From Propionicimonas sp020161015 (GTDB taxonomy: Bacteria; Actinomycetota; Actinomycetes; Propionibacteriales; Propionibacteriaceae), in NCBI RefSeq assembly GCF_964266745.1, contig NZ_CAXWGX010000012.1, positions 124,001 through 188,000 of the forward strand: DNA of 64,000 nt. The letters are read 5' to 3'. Position 1 is the stretch's first letter. Each line of letters starts with the position of its first letter. Shown here piece by piece: positions 16,558 through 25,183 of this stretch. Both the position numbers and the translations under genes were made by a program. Below the pieces are notes generated by a model, which did not search any database, was not told where the DNA came from, and saw only the letters and a list, made by a program, of their open reading frames with translations.

Positions 16558-16941
16558 ATGGCCGGCGACGGGCTGGAGGGCGCGAGGTCGGCGCTGATCG
16601 GCGCGGAGCTGGCCGAGACCGCCTCCGAGCGATACCTTCTCGCCCACCTCGCAGCCCTGCGGGTGGCAGCAGCAGTGCTCGCGGCGCGGGCACACGCGGC
16701 GTCCGGCGCCCGCCTCCGCAACGCCTGGCAGCTCGTCGCGGAGGTGGCTCCGGAATTCGCGGAGTGGGCTGGCTACTTCGCCGCCGGCCAGCACAAGCGG
16801 CAGGCGGTCGCGGCCGGGGCGGTGGCCCTGGTCGCGCACCGGGAGGCCGACGACCTCCTCCGGGACGCGCAGGCGTTCCACGACGAGGTCGCCCGCCGGC
16901 TCTCGGCCGGTCGGCGCCGCGGCGCGAGGGAGGCCGGATGA
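16558..16941 (+). CDS. SAV_6107-type HEPN domain protein
   Basis: This 127-residue all-helical protein resembles the SAV_6107 family of HEPN proteins often encoded just before dinB in actinomycetes. HEPN proteins include RNases and toxin components, but this family is uncharacterised and no clear RxxxxH RNase motif was identified. Ala-rich helices run from ARSALIGAELAETASERYLL to ARRLSAGRRRG. An excellent ribosome site, GGAAGGAGG, at 16545-16553 sets the ATG at 16558. It shares 4 nt (ATGA) with dinB and lies behind the SOS-type promoter. Confidence 0.82.
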   Translation: MAGDGLEGARSALIGAELAETASERYLLAHLAALRVAAAVLAARAHAASGARLRNAWQLVAEVAPEFAEWAGYFAAGQHKRQAVAAGAVALVAHREADDLLRDAQAFHDEVARRLSAGRRRGAREAG

Positions 16942-18128
16942 GCGCGCCGTCCGCGCCGGCGCCGGGGCGGGTGGTCATGTGCGTCGACATGGACGCGTTC
17001 TACGCGTCCGTGGAACTGCGCCGGCACCCGGAGTGGCGCGACGTGCCGATGTGGGTCGGGGGAGCCGGACGCGGCGTCGTGCTGTCCGCCAACTACCCCG
17101 CGCGGGCCTACGGCGTCCGCGGCGGCATGTCGTCGGCCCAGGCGCGGCGGCTGTGCCCGCACGCCGTCTGCGCGCCGCCCGACTTCGACGCCTACACGGA
17201 GGTGTCGGACGGGATCGTCGCCATCCTGGAGACGTTCACCGCGCGCGTGGAGTGCGCGTCGATCGACGAGGCCTACCTCGACCTGACCGGGGCGGAGCGC
17301 AGCACCGGCACCGCCGTCCGCGTCGGTGAACGGCTGCGCGCGATCGTCCACGACGAGCAGGGCATCTCCTGCTCGGTGGGCATTGGCCCCAACAAGCTGG
17401 TCGCGAAGATGGCCACCAATGCCGCGAAGCCGGACGGGCTTCGGGAGGTGGCGCCGCACGAGGTGCTCGGCTTCCTCCATCCCCAGCCGGTCGAGAACCT
17501 GGTCGGGGTCGGGGAGAGCACCGCCGCGCGCCTCCGGCCGCTCGGGGTGGTCACCGTGGCCGACCTCGCCGCGCTGCCGCGCGCCGCGCTCCAGCGGGAG
17601 TTCGGGCTGCGGGCCGGCGCGCTGCTGGCCGACCTCGCCTGGGGGGTGGATGCCAGCCGGGTGGTCGCCCGACCCGGCGAGCGCGGCGTCGGCAACCAGG
17701 AGACCTTCGGACGTGACCTCACCGACAGTGCCCAGGTGCAGGCAGAGCTCCTCCGGCTCGCGGTGAAGGTGGCCTCGCGGATGCGGGCGGCGGAGGTGCT
17801 CGGGCGGACAGTGACCCTCCACCTGAGGTTCTCGGACTTCACGACCACGGCGCGCTCGCTCACGCTCGCGGCCCCGTCCGACCTCACCGGGGACGTGTAC
17901 GGCGCCGCCGTGCGGCTGTACGCAAAACTGCGTCCGGGGCGGCCCGTCCGGCGGGTGGGGATCCGGGTGACGGGACTGGCCGACCGAGGGACGGTCGCGC
18001 TCCAGCCCACCCTTGATGCCCCTGACCACGGATGGAGTGATGCCGAGCGGGCCGCAGACGACGTGATCCTGCGGTTCGGGCCGCGGGCGGTGCGTCGCGC
18101 GGTGCTCACCCGGCGGGAACGGCCCTGA
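16938..18128 (+). CDS. dinB: DNA polymerase IV (Y-family translesion polymerase)
   Basis: This 396-residue Y-family polymerase copies damaged templates without proofreading. The palm motifs are VDMDAFYASVE (catalytic Asp 17) and CASIDEAYLD (Asp 110, Glu 111). SCSVGIGPNKLVAKMATNAAKP and the helix-hairpin-helix region NLVGVGESTAARLRPLGV follow, then the little-finger domain. The short C-terminus lacks an obvious beta-clamp motif. The ATG at 16938 overlaps the HEPN stop. The SOS-type box upstream predicts DNA-damage induction by LexA cleavage. Confidence 0.95.
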   Translation: MSAPSAPAPGRVVMCVDMDAFYASVELRRHPEWRDVPMWVGGAGRGVVLSANYPARAYGVRGGMSSAQARRLCPHAVCAPPDFDAYTEVSDGIVAILETFTARVECASIDEAYLDLTGAERSTGTAVRVGERLRAIVHDEQGISCSVGIGPNKLVAKMATNAAKPDGLREVAPHEVLGFLHPQPVENLVGVGESTAARLRPLGVVTVADLAALPRAALQREFGLRAGALLADLAWGVDASRVVARPGERGVGNQETFGRDLTDSAQVQAELLRLAVKVASRMRAAEVLGRTVTLHLRFSDFTTTARSLTLAAPSDLTGDVYGAAVRLYAKLRPGRPVRRVGIRVTGLADRGTVALQPTLDAPDHGWSDAERAADDVILRFGPRAVRRAVLTRRERP

Positions 18129-18151
18129 CGGCCGGATCCGGGGGTGCTCGG

Positions 18152-18180
18152 TTCCGAATTGCCTCGTGCCCGCCTAAACT
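18152..18180 (+). promoter_or_regulatory. Candidate promoter for the DUF3040 gene
   Basis: TTCCGA at 18152-18157 and TAAACT at 18175-18180 are separated by 17 bp. The pair precedes a GGGAGG ribosome site at 18211-18216 and ATG 18221. The -35 match is weak. Confidence 0.4.
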
Positions 18181-18220
18181 TGGGCTTGTCCCGTCGGGAC
18201 CCGTGAACCAGGGAGGCAGC

Positions 18221-18589
18221 ATGGCGCTCTCGGACGAAGAGCAGAAGCTCCTCGACCAGCTGGAAGCTGCGCTCGCGGCCGAAGACCCCAAGCTCGCCAG
18301 CGCGCTCCGCGGCACGACCCATCGCTGGGAGCGCCGCCGCGCGATCCTCGCCGGGCTCGGCTTCCTCGTCGGCCTCGCCGCCCTGATCGGGGGCATGCAG
18401 GTGCACCCGGCGATCAGCGTGGTCGGCTTCGTCGTCATGCTCGCGGCAGCGGTTCTCGGCGTCACCGCCTGGCAGCAGTCCGCGGACGCGGCCGAAGGCC
18501 AGGGCGCGGGCGGCCGTGCGGGGAACCACTCGGAGTTCCTGGGCCGCATGGACGAGCGCTGGCGCCGCAACACCGACGACGGCGCCTGA
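18221..18589 (+). CDS. DUF3040 family membrane protein
   Basis: This 122-residue protein starts with the family signature MALSDEEQKLLDQLEAALAA, followed by an amphipathic helix. Two membrane segments (about residues 45-60 and 67-86) precede a soluble tail ending FLGRMDERWRRNTDDGA. DUF3040 genes sit next to dinB in many actinomycetes; function is unknown. The ATG is fixed by GGGAGG upstream and by the signature N-terminus. It is convergent with the transglutaminase gene, with a 3-bp gap. Confidence 0.9.
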   Translation: MALSDEEQKLLDQLEAALAAEDPKLASALRGTTHRWERRRAILAGLGFLVGLAALIGGMQVHPAISVVGFVVMLAAAVLGVTAWQQSADAAEGQGAGGRAGNHSEFLGRMDERWRRNTDDGA

Positions 18590-18592
18590 GCG

Positions 18593-20716
18593 TCACCGGC
18601 CCGGCCGCCACAGCGACCGCGGCCACCACTTCCCGGCGGTGGGCACTGCCCACCGCCTTTCCACTGACCGACTGACCCTCCCGACCAGCGCGGGGAGGGC
18701 GTCAGCGGCGGCCGGCTCCCGGTCGTAGCGGCCGCGCTCCACCGTGACCGCCAGGGCCCACAGCGCCTCGCGGCCGTCCTCGTCCAGCCGGGAGCCCAGC
18801 AGGGTGGCGACCTGCCGGCTCGTCCCGTCCGGCCACGGCCCGGCGTGGTCGAGCACGACCGCCCGCACCTCCCGCCACGCACGTTCTCCGGCCCTCGCCG
18901 GGTCGGCGCCGGGCCTGAGCCGGCTGCGCCGCTGCGCGGCCCGCACCAGCCGCGGGGCGGCACCGAGCACCAGCGCCAGTCCCGCGGCGCCCGCCAGCCA
19001 GCCCGGTCCTCCTGCCGCGAGGCCGTCCTGCGCGCCGGCGCCGGGGAGCACGGGCTCGTCGACGGTGGTCGGCGCAGCCGTCGGGACGGTCGGCGTCGGG
19101 GCAGAACTGGGGACGGCGCTCGCGCTCGACGTCCCGCCGCCACCGGCGGTGGCGCCACCGGGGGTCGGGTCCACGGGCACCCAGCCCACACCGTTGCCGA
19201 AGGAGAGTTCCACCCAGGCGTGCATGTTCCGGGTGGACACCTCCCACCGTTCCCCCCGTTCGGTGCCGGGAAGGAAGCCGACCACGACCCGCGACGGGAT
19301 GCCGACCGCACGGGCCAGCACGGCCAGCGAGCCGGCGAACTGCTCGCAGTAGCCCGTGCGACTGCCCAGCAGGAAGTCCTCGAGGGTGCCCAGCGTGGTG
19401 CCCGGGGCGACGCGGGTGTTGTAGCGGAACGCGTCCGAGCGCAGGAAGGACGCGAGCGCGAGCGCCTTCTCGCCCGCGGTCTCCGCGCCCGCCCGGGTCG
19501 TCACCTCCACCGCGAGCCGGCGGACGGAGTCCGGCAGCTCCGGCGGCAGGGCGAGGGTGAGTCCGCCGTCACCCGGCTCGCCGGGTTCGGCCAGCGTCGG
19601 CAGCATCGTCTCCAGGCCGGGCAGCCGCGCCGTCCGGGCGGTGTAGGCGAGGTCACGGGTGGCGCTCGCACGACCGTCGCCGACGGCCACGACGGCAAGG
19701 GTGCGGGGGTCGTAGCGCCAGTTGTCGCCCGGCACCTGCGCCGCGACCGGGAACCACGGCATCGGCAGGTACTCGCTGGCCAGGTCGCCGACCTCGACGG
19801 AGGTCTCGACCGCCTGCGCGCTACCCACCCGCGGCAGGTCCCCGCCGAACTGGAGCGCGACGAGATCGGTCGCCACGAGGTGGAAGCCCTTCTCGTCGAA
19901 GGCCGACAGCGCAGCCAGCCGCAGGTACTGGCCCTCCCCGTCCGAGGTCCGGTAGGTCAGGACGGTCCGGTCGGCCGTCGCGTTGATGTTGCGGATGAGG
20001 TCGATGCTCGGGTCGCCCAGCTGGACGGTGCCCTGACCGAAGGTGTCGGTCCGGTCGCCGAAGCGCTCGGGGATCGGTTGCGCGGCGAGCACGGCCCCGG
20101 CCAGGGCGAGCGTCGTGGCGATCGTGGCCGCGGTCAGCACGCCGCGGCGCCAGCCGGCGGCCGTTGCCTCGTGCGTCCCGGGCGGGCCCGCTGCGGCGTT
20201 GCGCGACGCGGTGGCGAGCACCAGGGCGTAGCCGGCGGCCGGGAAGGCGAACAGCGCGGGGCTGGTCTCCGCGTAGATGGCCAGGGTCGGCACCAGGTAG
20301 GGCAGCACCAGCACGGGGAACGTCCACGCGGGGGAGGCAAGGCCGACAGCCAGTGTCTCGACCAGCAGGTACAGCACCCACAGCAGCAGCGCGCTGAAGA
20401 GGGCGACGCCGGACTGGTACGGCATCGGGGCGAAGGACTCCCGCACGAACTCGGCGGTCTCCGCGTAGAGCGCGAGCGGCTCGGACGCTGCCGGGGCGAG
20501 CCACGGCACCAGCGCTGCCGGCAGCAGTTGCACCAGGCGGACGACGACCTCGCCGGAGCCGCCGTGCCGCGCGAGCAGGCCGAGGGCGACGCTGAGGGCG
20601 ACCAGGGCACCGGCGAGGGCCAGGAAACTGCGGTCCTCGGTGAGCGCGACGATCGGGACGCCCGCCGCCATCGCCGCGACGGCCGAGGCGGCGCTCATCC
20701 GGCCGGCCGCGGTCAC
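18593..20716 (-). CDS. TgpA-like membrane transglutaminase with DUF3488-type N-terminus
   Basis: This 707-residue protein has five to seven N-terminal membrane helices (residues 1-210), then an extracytoplasmic domain and a transglutaminase core. The catalytic Cys is in GYCEQFAGSLAVLARAVGIP, His in NMHAWVELSFGNGVG and Asp in VPVDPTPGG. A Ser/Thr/Pro-rich linker, one more membrane helix and a DUF4129-like cytoplasmic tail follow. Its homologue in Pseudomonas is the essential TgpA; the substrate here is unknown. The GTG at 20716 overlaps the DUF58 stop by 4 nt, so it is the third gene of a MoxR-DUF58-transglutaminase operon. Confidence 0.92.
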   Translation of the reverse strand: MTAAGRMSAASAVAAMAAGVPIVALTEDRSFLALAGALVALSVALGLLARHGGSGEVVVRLVQLLPAALVPWLAPAASEPLALYAETAEFVRESFAPMPYQSGVALFSALLLWVLYLLVETLAVGLASPAWTFPVLVLPYLVPTLAIYAETSPALFAFPAAGYALVLATASRNAAAGPPGTHEATAAGWRRGVLTAATIATTLALAGAVLAAQPIPERFGDRTDTFGQGTVQLGDPSIDLIRNINATADRTVLTYRTSDGEGQYLRLAALSAFDEKGFHLVATDLVALQFGGDLPRVGSAQAVETSVEVGDLASEYLPMPWFPVAAQVPGDNWRYDPRTLAVVAVGDGRASATRDLAYTARTARLPGLETMLPTLAEPGEPGDGGLTLALPPELPDSVRRLAVEVTTRAGAETAGEKALALASFLRSDAFRYNTRVAPGTTLGTLEDFLLGSRTGYCEQFAGSLAVLARAVGIPSRVVVGFLPGTERGERWEVSTRNMHAWVELSFGNGVGWVPVDPTPGGATAGGGGTSSASAVPSSAPTPTVPTAAPTTVDEPVLPGAGAQDGLAAGGPGWLAGAAGLALVLGAAPRLVRAAQRRSRLRPGADPARAGERAWREVRAVVLDHAGPWPDGTSRQVATLLGSRLDEDGREALWALAVTVERGRYDREPAAADALPALVGRVSRSVERRWAVPTAGKWWPRSLWRPGR

Positions 20717-21912
20717 CGCTCGTCCTCGACGCCGAGCTCGTGCCAGGCCGCGGCGATCGACGTGCCGGGACCGGCGACCACGCACTTCCAGCCCGTCGCG
20801 CGCACCGCGTCCGCACTGTTCGCGTCCTCACGGGACCGGGGGACGAGGACGGCCCAGCATGCGCGCCCGTGGCGTCCGGCGTCGGCGAGCGCGTCGAGAT
20901 CCGCGGCGTCCACCCGGCCTAGGACGGCCACGAGCAGCTGGCCCTCCGCGCCGCGCCCGCTCGCGCCGAGTGCCTCGCGCAGCGAGGGCGCAGGGTCGGT
21001 GGCGAGCTCCGCCAGGTGCTCGAGCACCACCTCCTCGCGGCCGGAGCCCAGCCGGTGCGGGCTGAGGAGGCGGCCGTCCGCGGCGACGAGGCCCAGGTCG
21101 AACCCGTCGCGAAGGAGGTGGATCGAGACCGAGGCCGCGGCCGAGACCACCCACTCCAGCCGCTCGTCGTGGGCACGGGACGAGTACGCCAGCGCGCGGT
21201 TGTCGACCACGACGGTGGCGCTGGGGTCCCAGGCCCGTTCCTCGCGACGGACCATCAGCTGGCCCGTGTGCGCGCTCGAGCGCCAGTGGATCCGCCGCAC
21301 GTCGTCGCCCTGCTGGTACTCCCTGACCAGCACGTCGTCCGCGCTGCCGAGGCCGGTGCGCAGCAGGGTGGTGTCGGTGGCCTGCCCGACCCCGGACGCC
21401 CCGCGCTGGTTGGACAGCGGCTCCACCCGCGGGGTCACCAGGACCTCGGTGCTGCCGCGTGCGGTGAACCGTGCGCGGGCCAGCCCGAGGCCGTCCGCGA
21501 CACTGCGCTCCACGGGCCCGATCGCGTGCCGCCCCCGGCGGCGCGGACGCAGCTCGTAGCGGACGGACTGCCGCCAGCGGCCCAGGCCGGCGGCGAAGCC
21601 GTACCACCGGGCGTCCCCGAGCGCATCCGGCAGCAGGTCGCGCACCCGCGACACCCCGCCGAGGGCGATGCCGCCCGGCTCGAGGAGGAGCTCGACCCGG
21701 GCGGTCCCGCCGACGCCCAGCCGGGCGGGACTCACCCGCCGCTGTACGCGGAGGCGCGCGGTGCCGGGCAGGAGGAGGAGCAGGCTCGCCACCGGCAGGA
21801 GCGCGAGGAACAGGCCGGGCCACCACAGGTCGCGCTGGCCGACGACGAACGCCACCGCGCACCACGCGACCCCGGCCCCCACCAGGGCCCAGCCGCGGGC
21901 GGTCAGGTTCAT
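20713..21912 (-). CDS. DUF58 domain protein (von Willebrand A-like)
   Basis: This 399-residue protein has two N-terminal membrane helices (VGAGVAWCAVAFVVG and then LFLALLPVASLLLLL) and a DUF58 domain. The hallmark is REYQQGDDVRRIHWRSSAHTG at about residues 198-218, followed by a vWA-like fold with VVVDNRA. DUF58 proteins are conserved partners of MoxR ATPases and transglutaminases. A role in assembling or activating envelope complexes is inferred. The ATG is 1 bp downstream of the MoxR stop. Confidence 0.92.
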   Translation of the reverse strand: MNLTARGWALVGAGVAWCAVAFVVGQRDLWWPGLFLALLPVASLLLLLPGTARLRVQRRVSPARLGVGGTARVELLLEPGGIALGGVSRVRDLLPDALGDARWYGFAAGLGRWRQSVRYELRPRRRGRHAIGPVERSVADGLGLARARFTARGSTEVLVTPRVEPLSNQRGASGVGQATDTTLLRTGLGSADDVLVREYQQGDDVRRIHWRSSAHTGQLMVRREERAWDPSATVVVDNRALAYSSRAHDERLEWVVSAAASVSIHLLRDGFDLGLVAADGRLLSPHRLGSGREEVVLEHLAELATDPAPSLREALGASGRGAEGQLLVAVLGRVDAADLDALADAGRHGRACWAVLVPRSREDANSADAVRATGWKCVVAGPGTSIAAAWHELGVEDER

Positions 21913-21913
21913 G

Positions 21914-22882
<969 letters not shown>

Positions 22883-22943
22883 GTTGCCTCCCCTCTGCCG
22901 CTCAACCATAGGCGGCGCCCCCGAAGGCCCGGCAAGGAGGCGG

Positions 22944-23029
22944 TGGCGGGCGGTGGGGGAAATGGGGACGAATGGGGTGTGCAGTGGAGCAAAGTGGAGT
23001 ACTGTGGCGCCAAGTGGAGGAGAGTGAAG
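22944..23029 (+). promoter_or_regulatory. MraZ-type operator: TGG-motif array at about 10-bp steps
   Basis: GTGGAG-like hexamers begin at 22984, 22994, 23004, 23014 and 23024, exactly 10 bp apart (the third is GTGGCG, the fifth GTGAAG). Further TGGGG/TGGCG motifs at 22944, 22954, 22963 and 22973 continue the pattern upstream. MraZ is known to bind short TGG-type direct repeats of this spacing before its own gene, so this is probably the autoregulatory site of the division cluster. It ends 12 bp before the mraZ start. Confidence 0.8.
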
Positions 23030-23041
23030 GGGGAAGGACCC

Positions 23042-23470
23042 GTGTTCCTGGGCACCTACACCCCCAAGCTCGACGACAAGGGACGGTTCTTCCTGCCCGC
23101 GAAGTTCCGTGAGCAGTTGTCGGCCGGCCTGGTCATCACCCGGGCGCAGGATCGCTGCCTGGCGATCTGGCCCACCGAGGCCTTCATGGCCGAGGTGGCC
23201 AACTCGGCGAACGGGCCCTCCACGGTCCGCGGGGTGCGGGACTACCAGCGCATGGTGGCCTCGGGCGCCTCGGACGAGCTGCCGGACAGCCAGGGACGGG
23301 TCACCGTCCCGCCACCACTGAGGGCCTACGCGGGCCTGATGAAGGAGATCGTCGTGATCGGGGCGTTCAACCGCCTCGAGGTGTGGGACGCGGCGACCTG
23401 GGCGGACTACTCGGCAGCACAGGAAGAGGCCTTCGCGGCCTTGGACGAGGGAGCACCTGCGGTGGGCTGA
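23042..23470 (+). CDS. mraZ: Transcriptional regulator MraZ
   Basis: This 142-residue protein has two AbrB-like halves: FLGTYTPKLDDKGRFFLPAK then LPDSQGRVTVPPPLRAYAGL. MraZ is a ring-forming DNA-binding protein that controls its own dcw cluster. The GTG at 23042 is set by the GGAAGG ribosome site and by the conserved N-terminus. It is the first gene of the division/cell wall cluster, divergent from the MoxR operon across 159 bp of DNA carrying the repeated TGG motifs. Confidence 0.97.
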   Translation: MFLGTYTPKLDDKGRFFLPAKFREQLSAGLVITRAQDRCLAIWPTEAFMAEVANSANGPSTVRGVRDYQRMVASGASDELPDSQGRVTVPPPLRAYAGLMKEIVVIGAFNRLEVWDAATWADYSAAQEEAFAALDEGAPAVG

Positions 23471-23483
23471 CCGCTGTGGGTAC

Positions 23484-23590
23484 CGGCTCGTGCGGTTGCG
23501 GCTCCGATCCGGACCGTCGGGTTCCTGGCGCACCTTCCCCGGTGCCAGGCGCCGACGACGGTCCGGCTCGGAACCACGGCGCACGAGCCG
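23484..23590 (+). ncRNA. Structured leader between mraZ and rsmH, probable mraW RNA motif
   Basis: A long interrupted hairpin fills the 154-bp gap. The basal 11-bp arms CGGCTCGTGCG (23484-23494) and CGCACGAGCCG (23580-23590) are perfect. The middle 11-bp arms CCGGACCGTCG (23509-23519) and CGACGGTCCGG (23556-23566) are perfect. The apical arms CCTGGC...ACC and GGTGCCAGG close on a loop TTCCCC. A hairpin with a conserved terminal loop before mraW (rsmH) is the described actinobacterial mraW RNA motif, a presumed cis-regulator. The family match is from memory of its description; the structure itself is plain in the sequence. Confidence 0.75.
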
Positions 23591-23624
23591 TACGGTTCAC
23601 ACGAGGCAGGGCGAGGGTCGAGGC

Positions 23625-24599
23625 ATGGTTCCCACCGACGACGCGAGGGCTACTCACGTACCCGTGCTCGCCGAGCGGATCGTGGAGGTGCTGGCCCCGG
23701 CGCTGGCCGCGCCCGGTTCCACCTACGTCGACGGCACCCTCGGGCTGGGCGGCCACGCCGCCCTCATCCTGGACGCGTGCCCGCAGGCACGGCTGGTCGG
23801 CATCGACCGTGACCCGGCCGCGCTGGCGGTGGCGGGGGAGCGGCTGGCCCGCTTCGGCGACCGCGTCGCCCTCTTCCGCGCGGTCTACTCCGAGCTTCCC
23901 GACGTGCTGGCCCGCGCCGGCCGGCGCCCCGTGCAGGCCGTCCTGCTCGACCTCGGGCTGTCGTCCCTCCAGATCGACCGCCGCGACCGCGGCTTCGCCT
24001 ACTCGGTGGACGCCCCGCTGGACATGCGCATGGACCCCGACTCCCCGCTCACCGCCGCCACCATCGTGAACACCTGGGCCGCCGCCGACCTGGCGCGGAT
24101 CCTCCGCGTGCACGGAGAGGAGCGGTTCGCCGAGCGGATCGCGGACCGCATCGTCGCCGCCCGTGCGGACGCGCCCTTCACCAGTTCCGCGCGCCTGGTG
24201 CAGGTGATCGCGGACGCGATCCCCGCCGCGGCCCGCAACACCGGTGGCCACCCGGCGAAGCGGACGTTCCAGGCGCTGCGGATCGTCGTCAACGCGGAGC
24301 TCGAAGCCCTCGCCGCGGTGCTGCCGGCCGCGCTCGACGCACTGGCGCCCTCCGGCCGGATGGCCGTGCTGGCCTACCACTCCGGGGAGGACCGGATGGT
24401 CAAGCGCGCCTTCGCCGCAGCCTCGACCGACCGCGTGCCGGCCGGCGTCCCCGATGTCCCGGCCGCCTACCGGGCCCAGTACACGCTGCTGACCCGGGGT
24501 GCGGAGCGCCCCGGGCCCGCGGAGATCCAGGCAAACCCCCGGGCCGCATCCGCACGCCTGCGCGTGATCGCCCGCAACCCCCAGGAGGTGCCCCGATGA
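23625..24599 (+). CDS. rsmH: 16S rRNA (cytosine1402-N4)-methyltransferase
   Basis: This 324-residue RsmH (formerly MraW) methylates N4 of C1402 in the 16S rRNA P-site region using S-adenosylmethionine. Landmarks are ATHVPVLAERIVEVL, the SAM loop VDGTLGLGGHAALIL, VLLDLGLSSLQIDRRDRGFA and HPAKRTFQALRIVVNAELE. AVLAYHSGEDRMVK is near the C-terminus. The ATG at 23625 was chosen; the frame is open upstream through the leader hairpin but without similarity. The 3' end overlaps ftsL by 4 nt. Confidence 0.97.
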   Translation: MVPTDDARATHVPVLAERIVEVLAPALAAPGSTYVDGTLGLGGHAALILDACPQARLVGIDRDPAALAVAGERLARFGDRVALFRAVYSELPDVLARAGRRPVQAVLLDLGLSSLQIDRRDRGFAYSVDAPLDMRMDPDSPLTAATIVNTWAAADLARILRVHGEERFAERIADRIVAARADAPFTSSARLVQVIADAIPAAARNTGGHPAKRTFQALRIVVNAELEALAAVLPAALDALAPSGRMAVLAYHSGEDRMVKRAFAAASTDRVPAGVPDVPAAYRAQYTLLTRGAERPGPAEIQANPRAASARLRVIARNPQEVPR

Positions 24600-25183
24600 C
24601 CGCCCTGCTCGCCCCCCGTCCCGAGCGATCGCCCCGCCCGTCGCTGCGCCCGGTCGAGCCCCGGCGCCGGCGGATGGCCACCGTCCCGTTCGCGATGGTG
24701 GTGGCGCTCGTGCTGGCCGTCGGCATGGTCGCGCTGCTGGTGCTCACCACGGCCCTGCAGGACCAGACGTTCTCGGTGCAGGCCAAGCAGCGCGAGGCCG
24801 AGCGGCTGGCCGACCAGCTCTCCGCGCTCCAGGCCCAGCTCGCCGACACCCGCTCTGTGCAGAACCTCGCGGTCGCCGCGCAGCACCTCGGCATGCGGCC
24901 GAACCCCTACGGTGCCCAGCTCCAGCTGCCGGACGGCACCGTGGTCGGGACGGCGTCCGCGGTGACGGGCGTGGAGATCCCCGGGGTCCGCTACCTCACC
25001 CCCGAGCAGGCCGACGCACAGGTGAAGGCGCTCGCCAAGGCGGAGGCCGAGCGCAAGGCGCGGCTGAAGGCCGAGGCGAAGGCGAAGGCGGAGGCCAAGG
25101 CGAAGAAGGAGGCTGAGGCGAGGAAGAAGGCCGAGGCCGAGAAGGCGAAGGAGGACGCGGCGAAGCAGGGGACGCAGCCGTGA
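24596..25183 (+). CDS. ftsL: FtsL-like septum formation protein with long Lys/Ala/Glu tail
   Basis: This 195-residue protein occupies the ftsL position. A basic Pro/Arg-rich cytoplasmic N-terminus is followed by one membrane helix (about residues 29-53). A short coiled coil (FSVQAKQREAERLADQLSAL) and the VQNLAVAAQHLGMRPNP segment are typical of FtsL. FtsL joins FtsB and FtsQ to activate FtsW-FtsI at the septum. The odd part is a C-terminal stretch (about residues 141-190) almost wholly of Lys, Ala, Glu and Arg, predicted to lie outside the membrane. It overlaps rsmH and ftsI by 4 nt each. Confidence 0.88.
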   Translation: MTALLAPRPERSPRPSLRPVEPRRRRMATVPFAMVVALVLAVGMVALLVLTTALQDQTFSVQAKQREAERLADQLSALQAQLADTRSVQNLAVAAQHLGMRPNPYGAQLQLPDGTVVGTASAVTGVEIPGVRYLTPEQADAQVKALAKAEAERKARLKAEAKAKAEAKAKKEAEARKKAEAEKAKEDAAKQGTQP

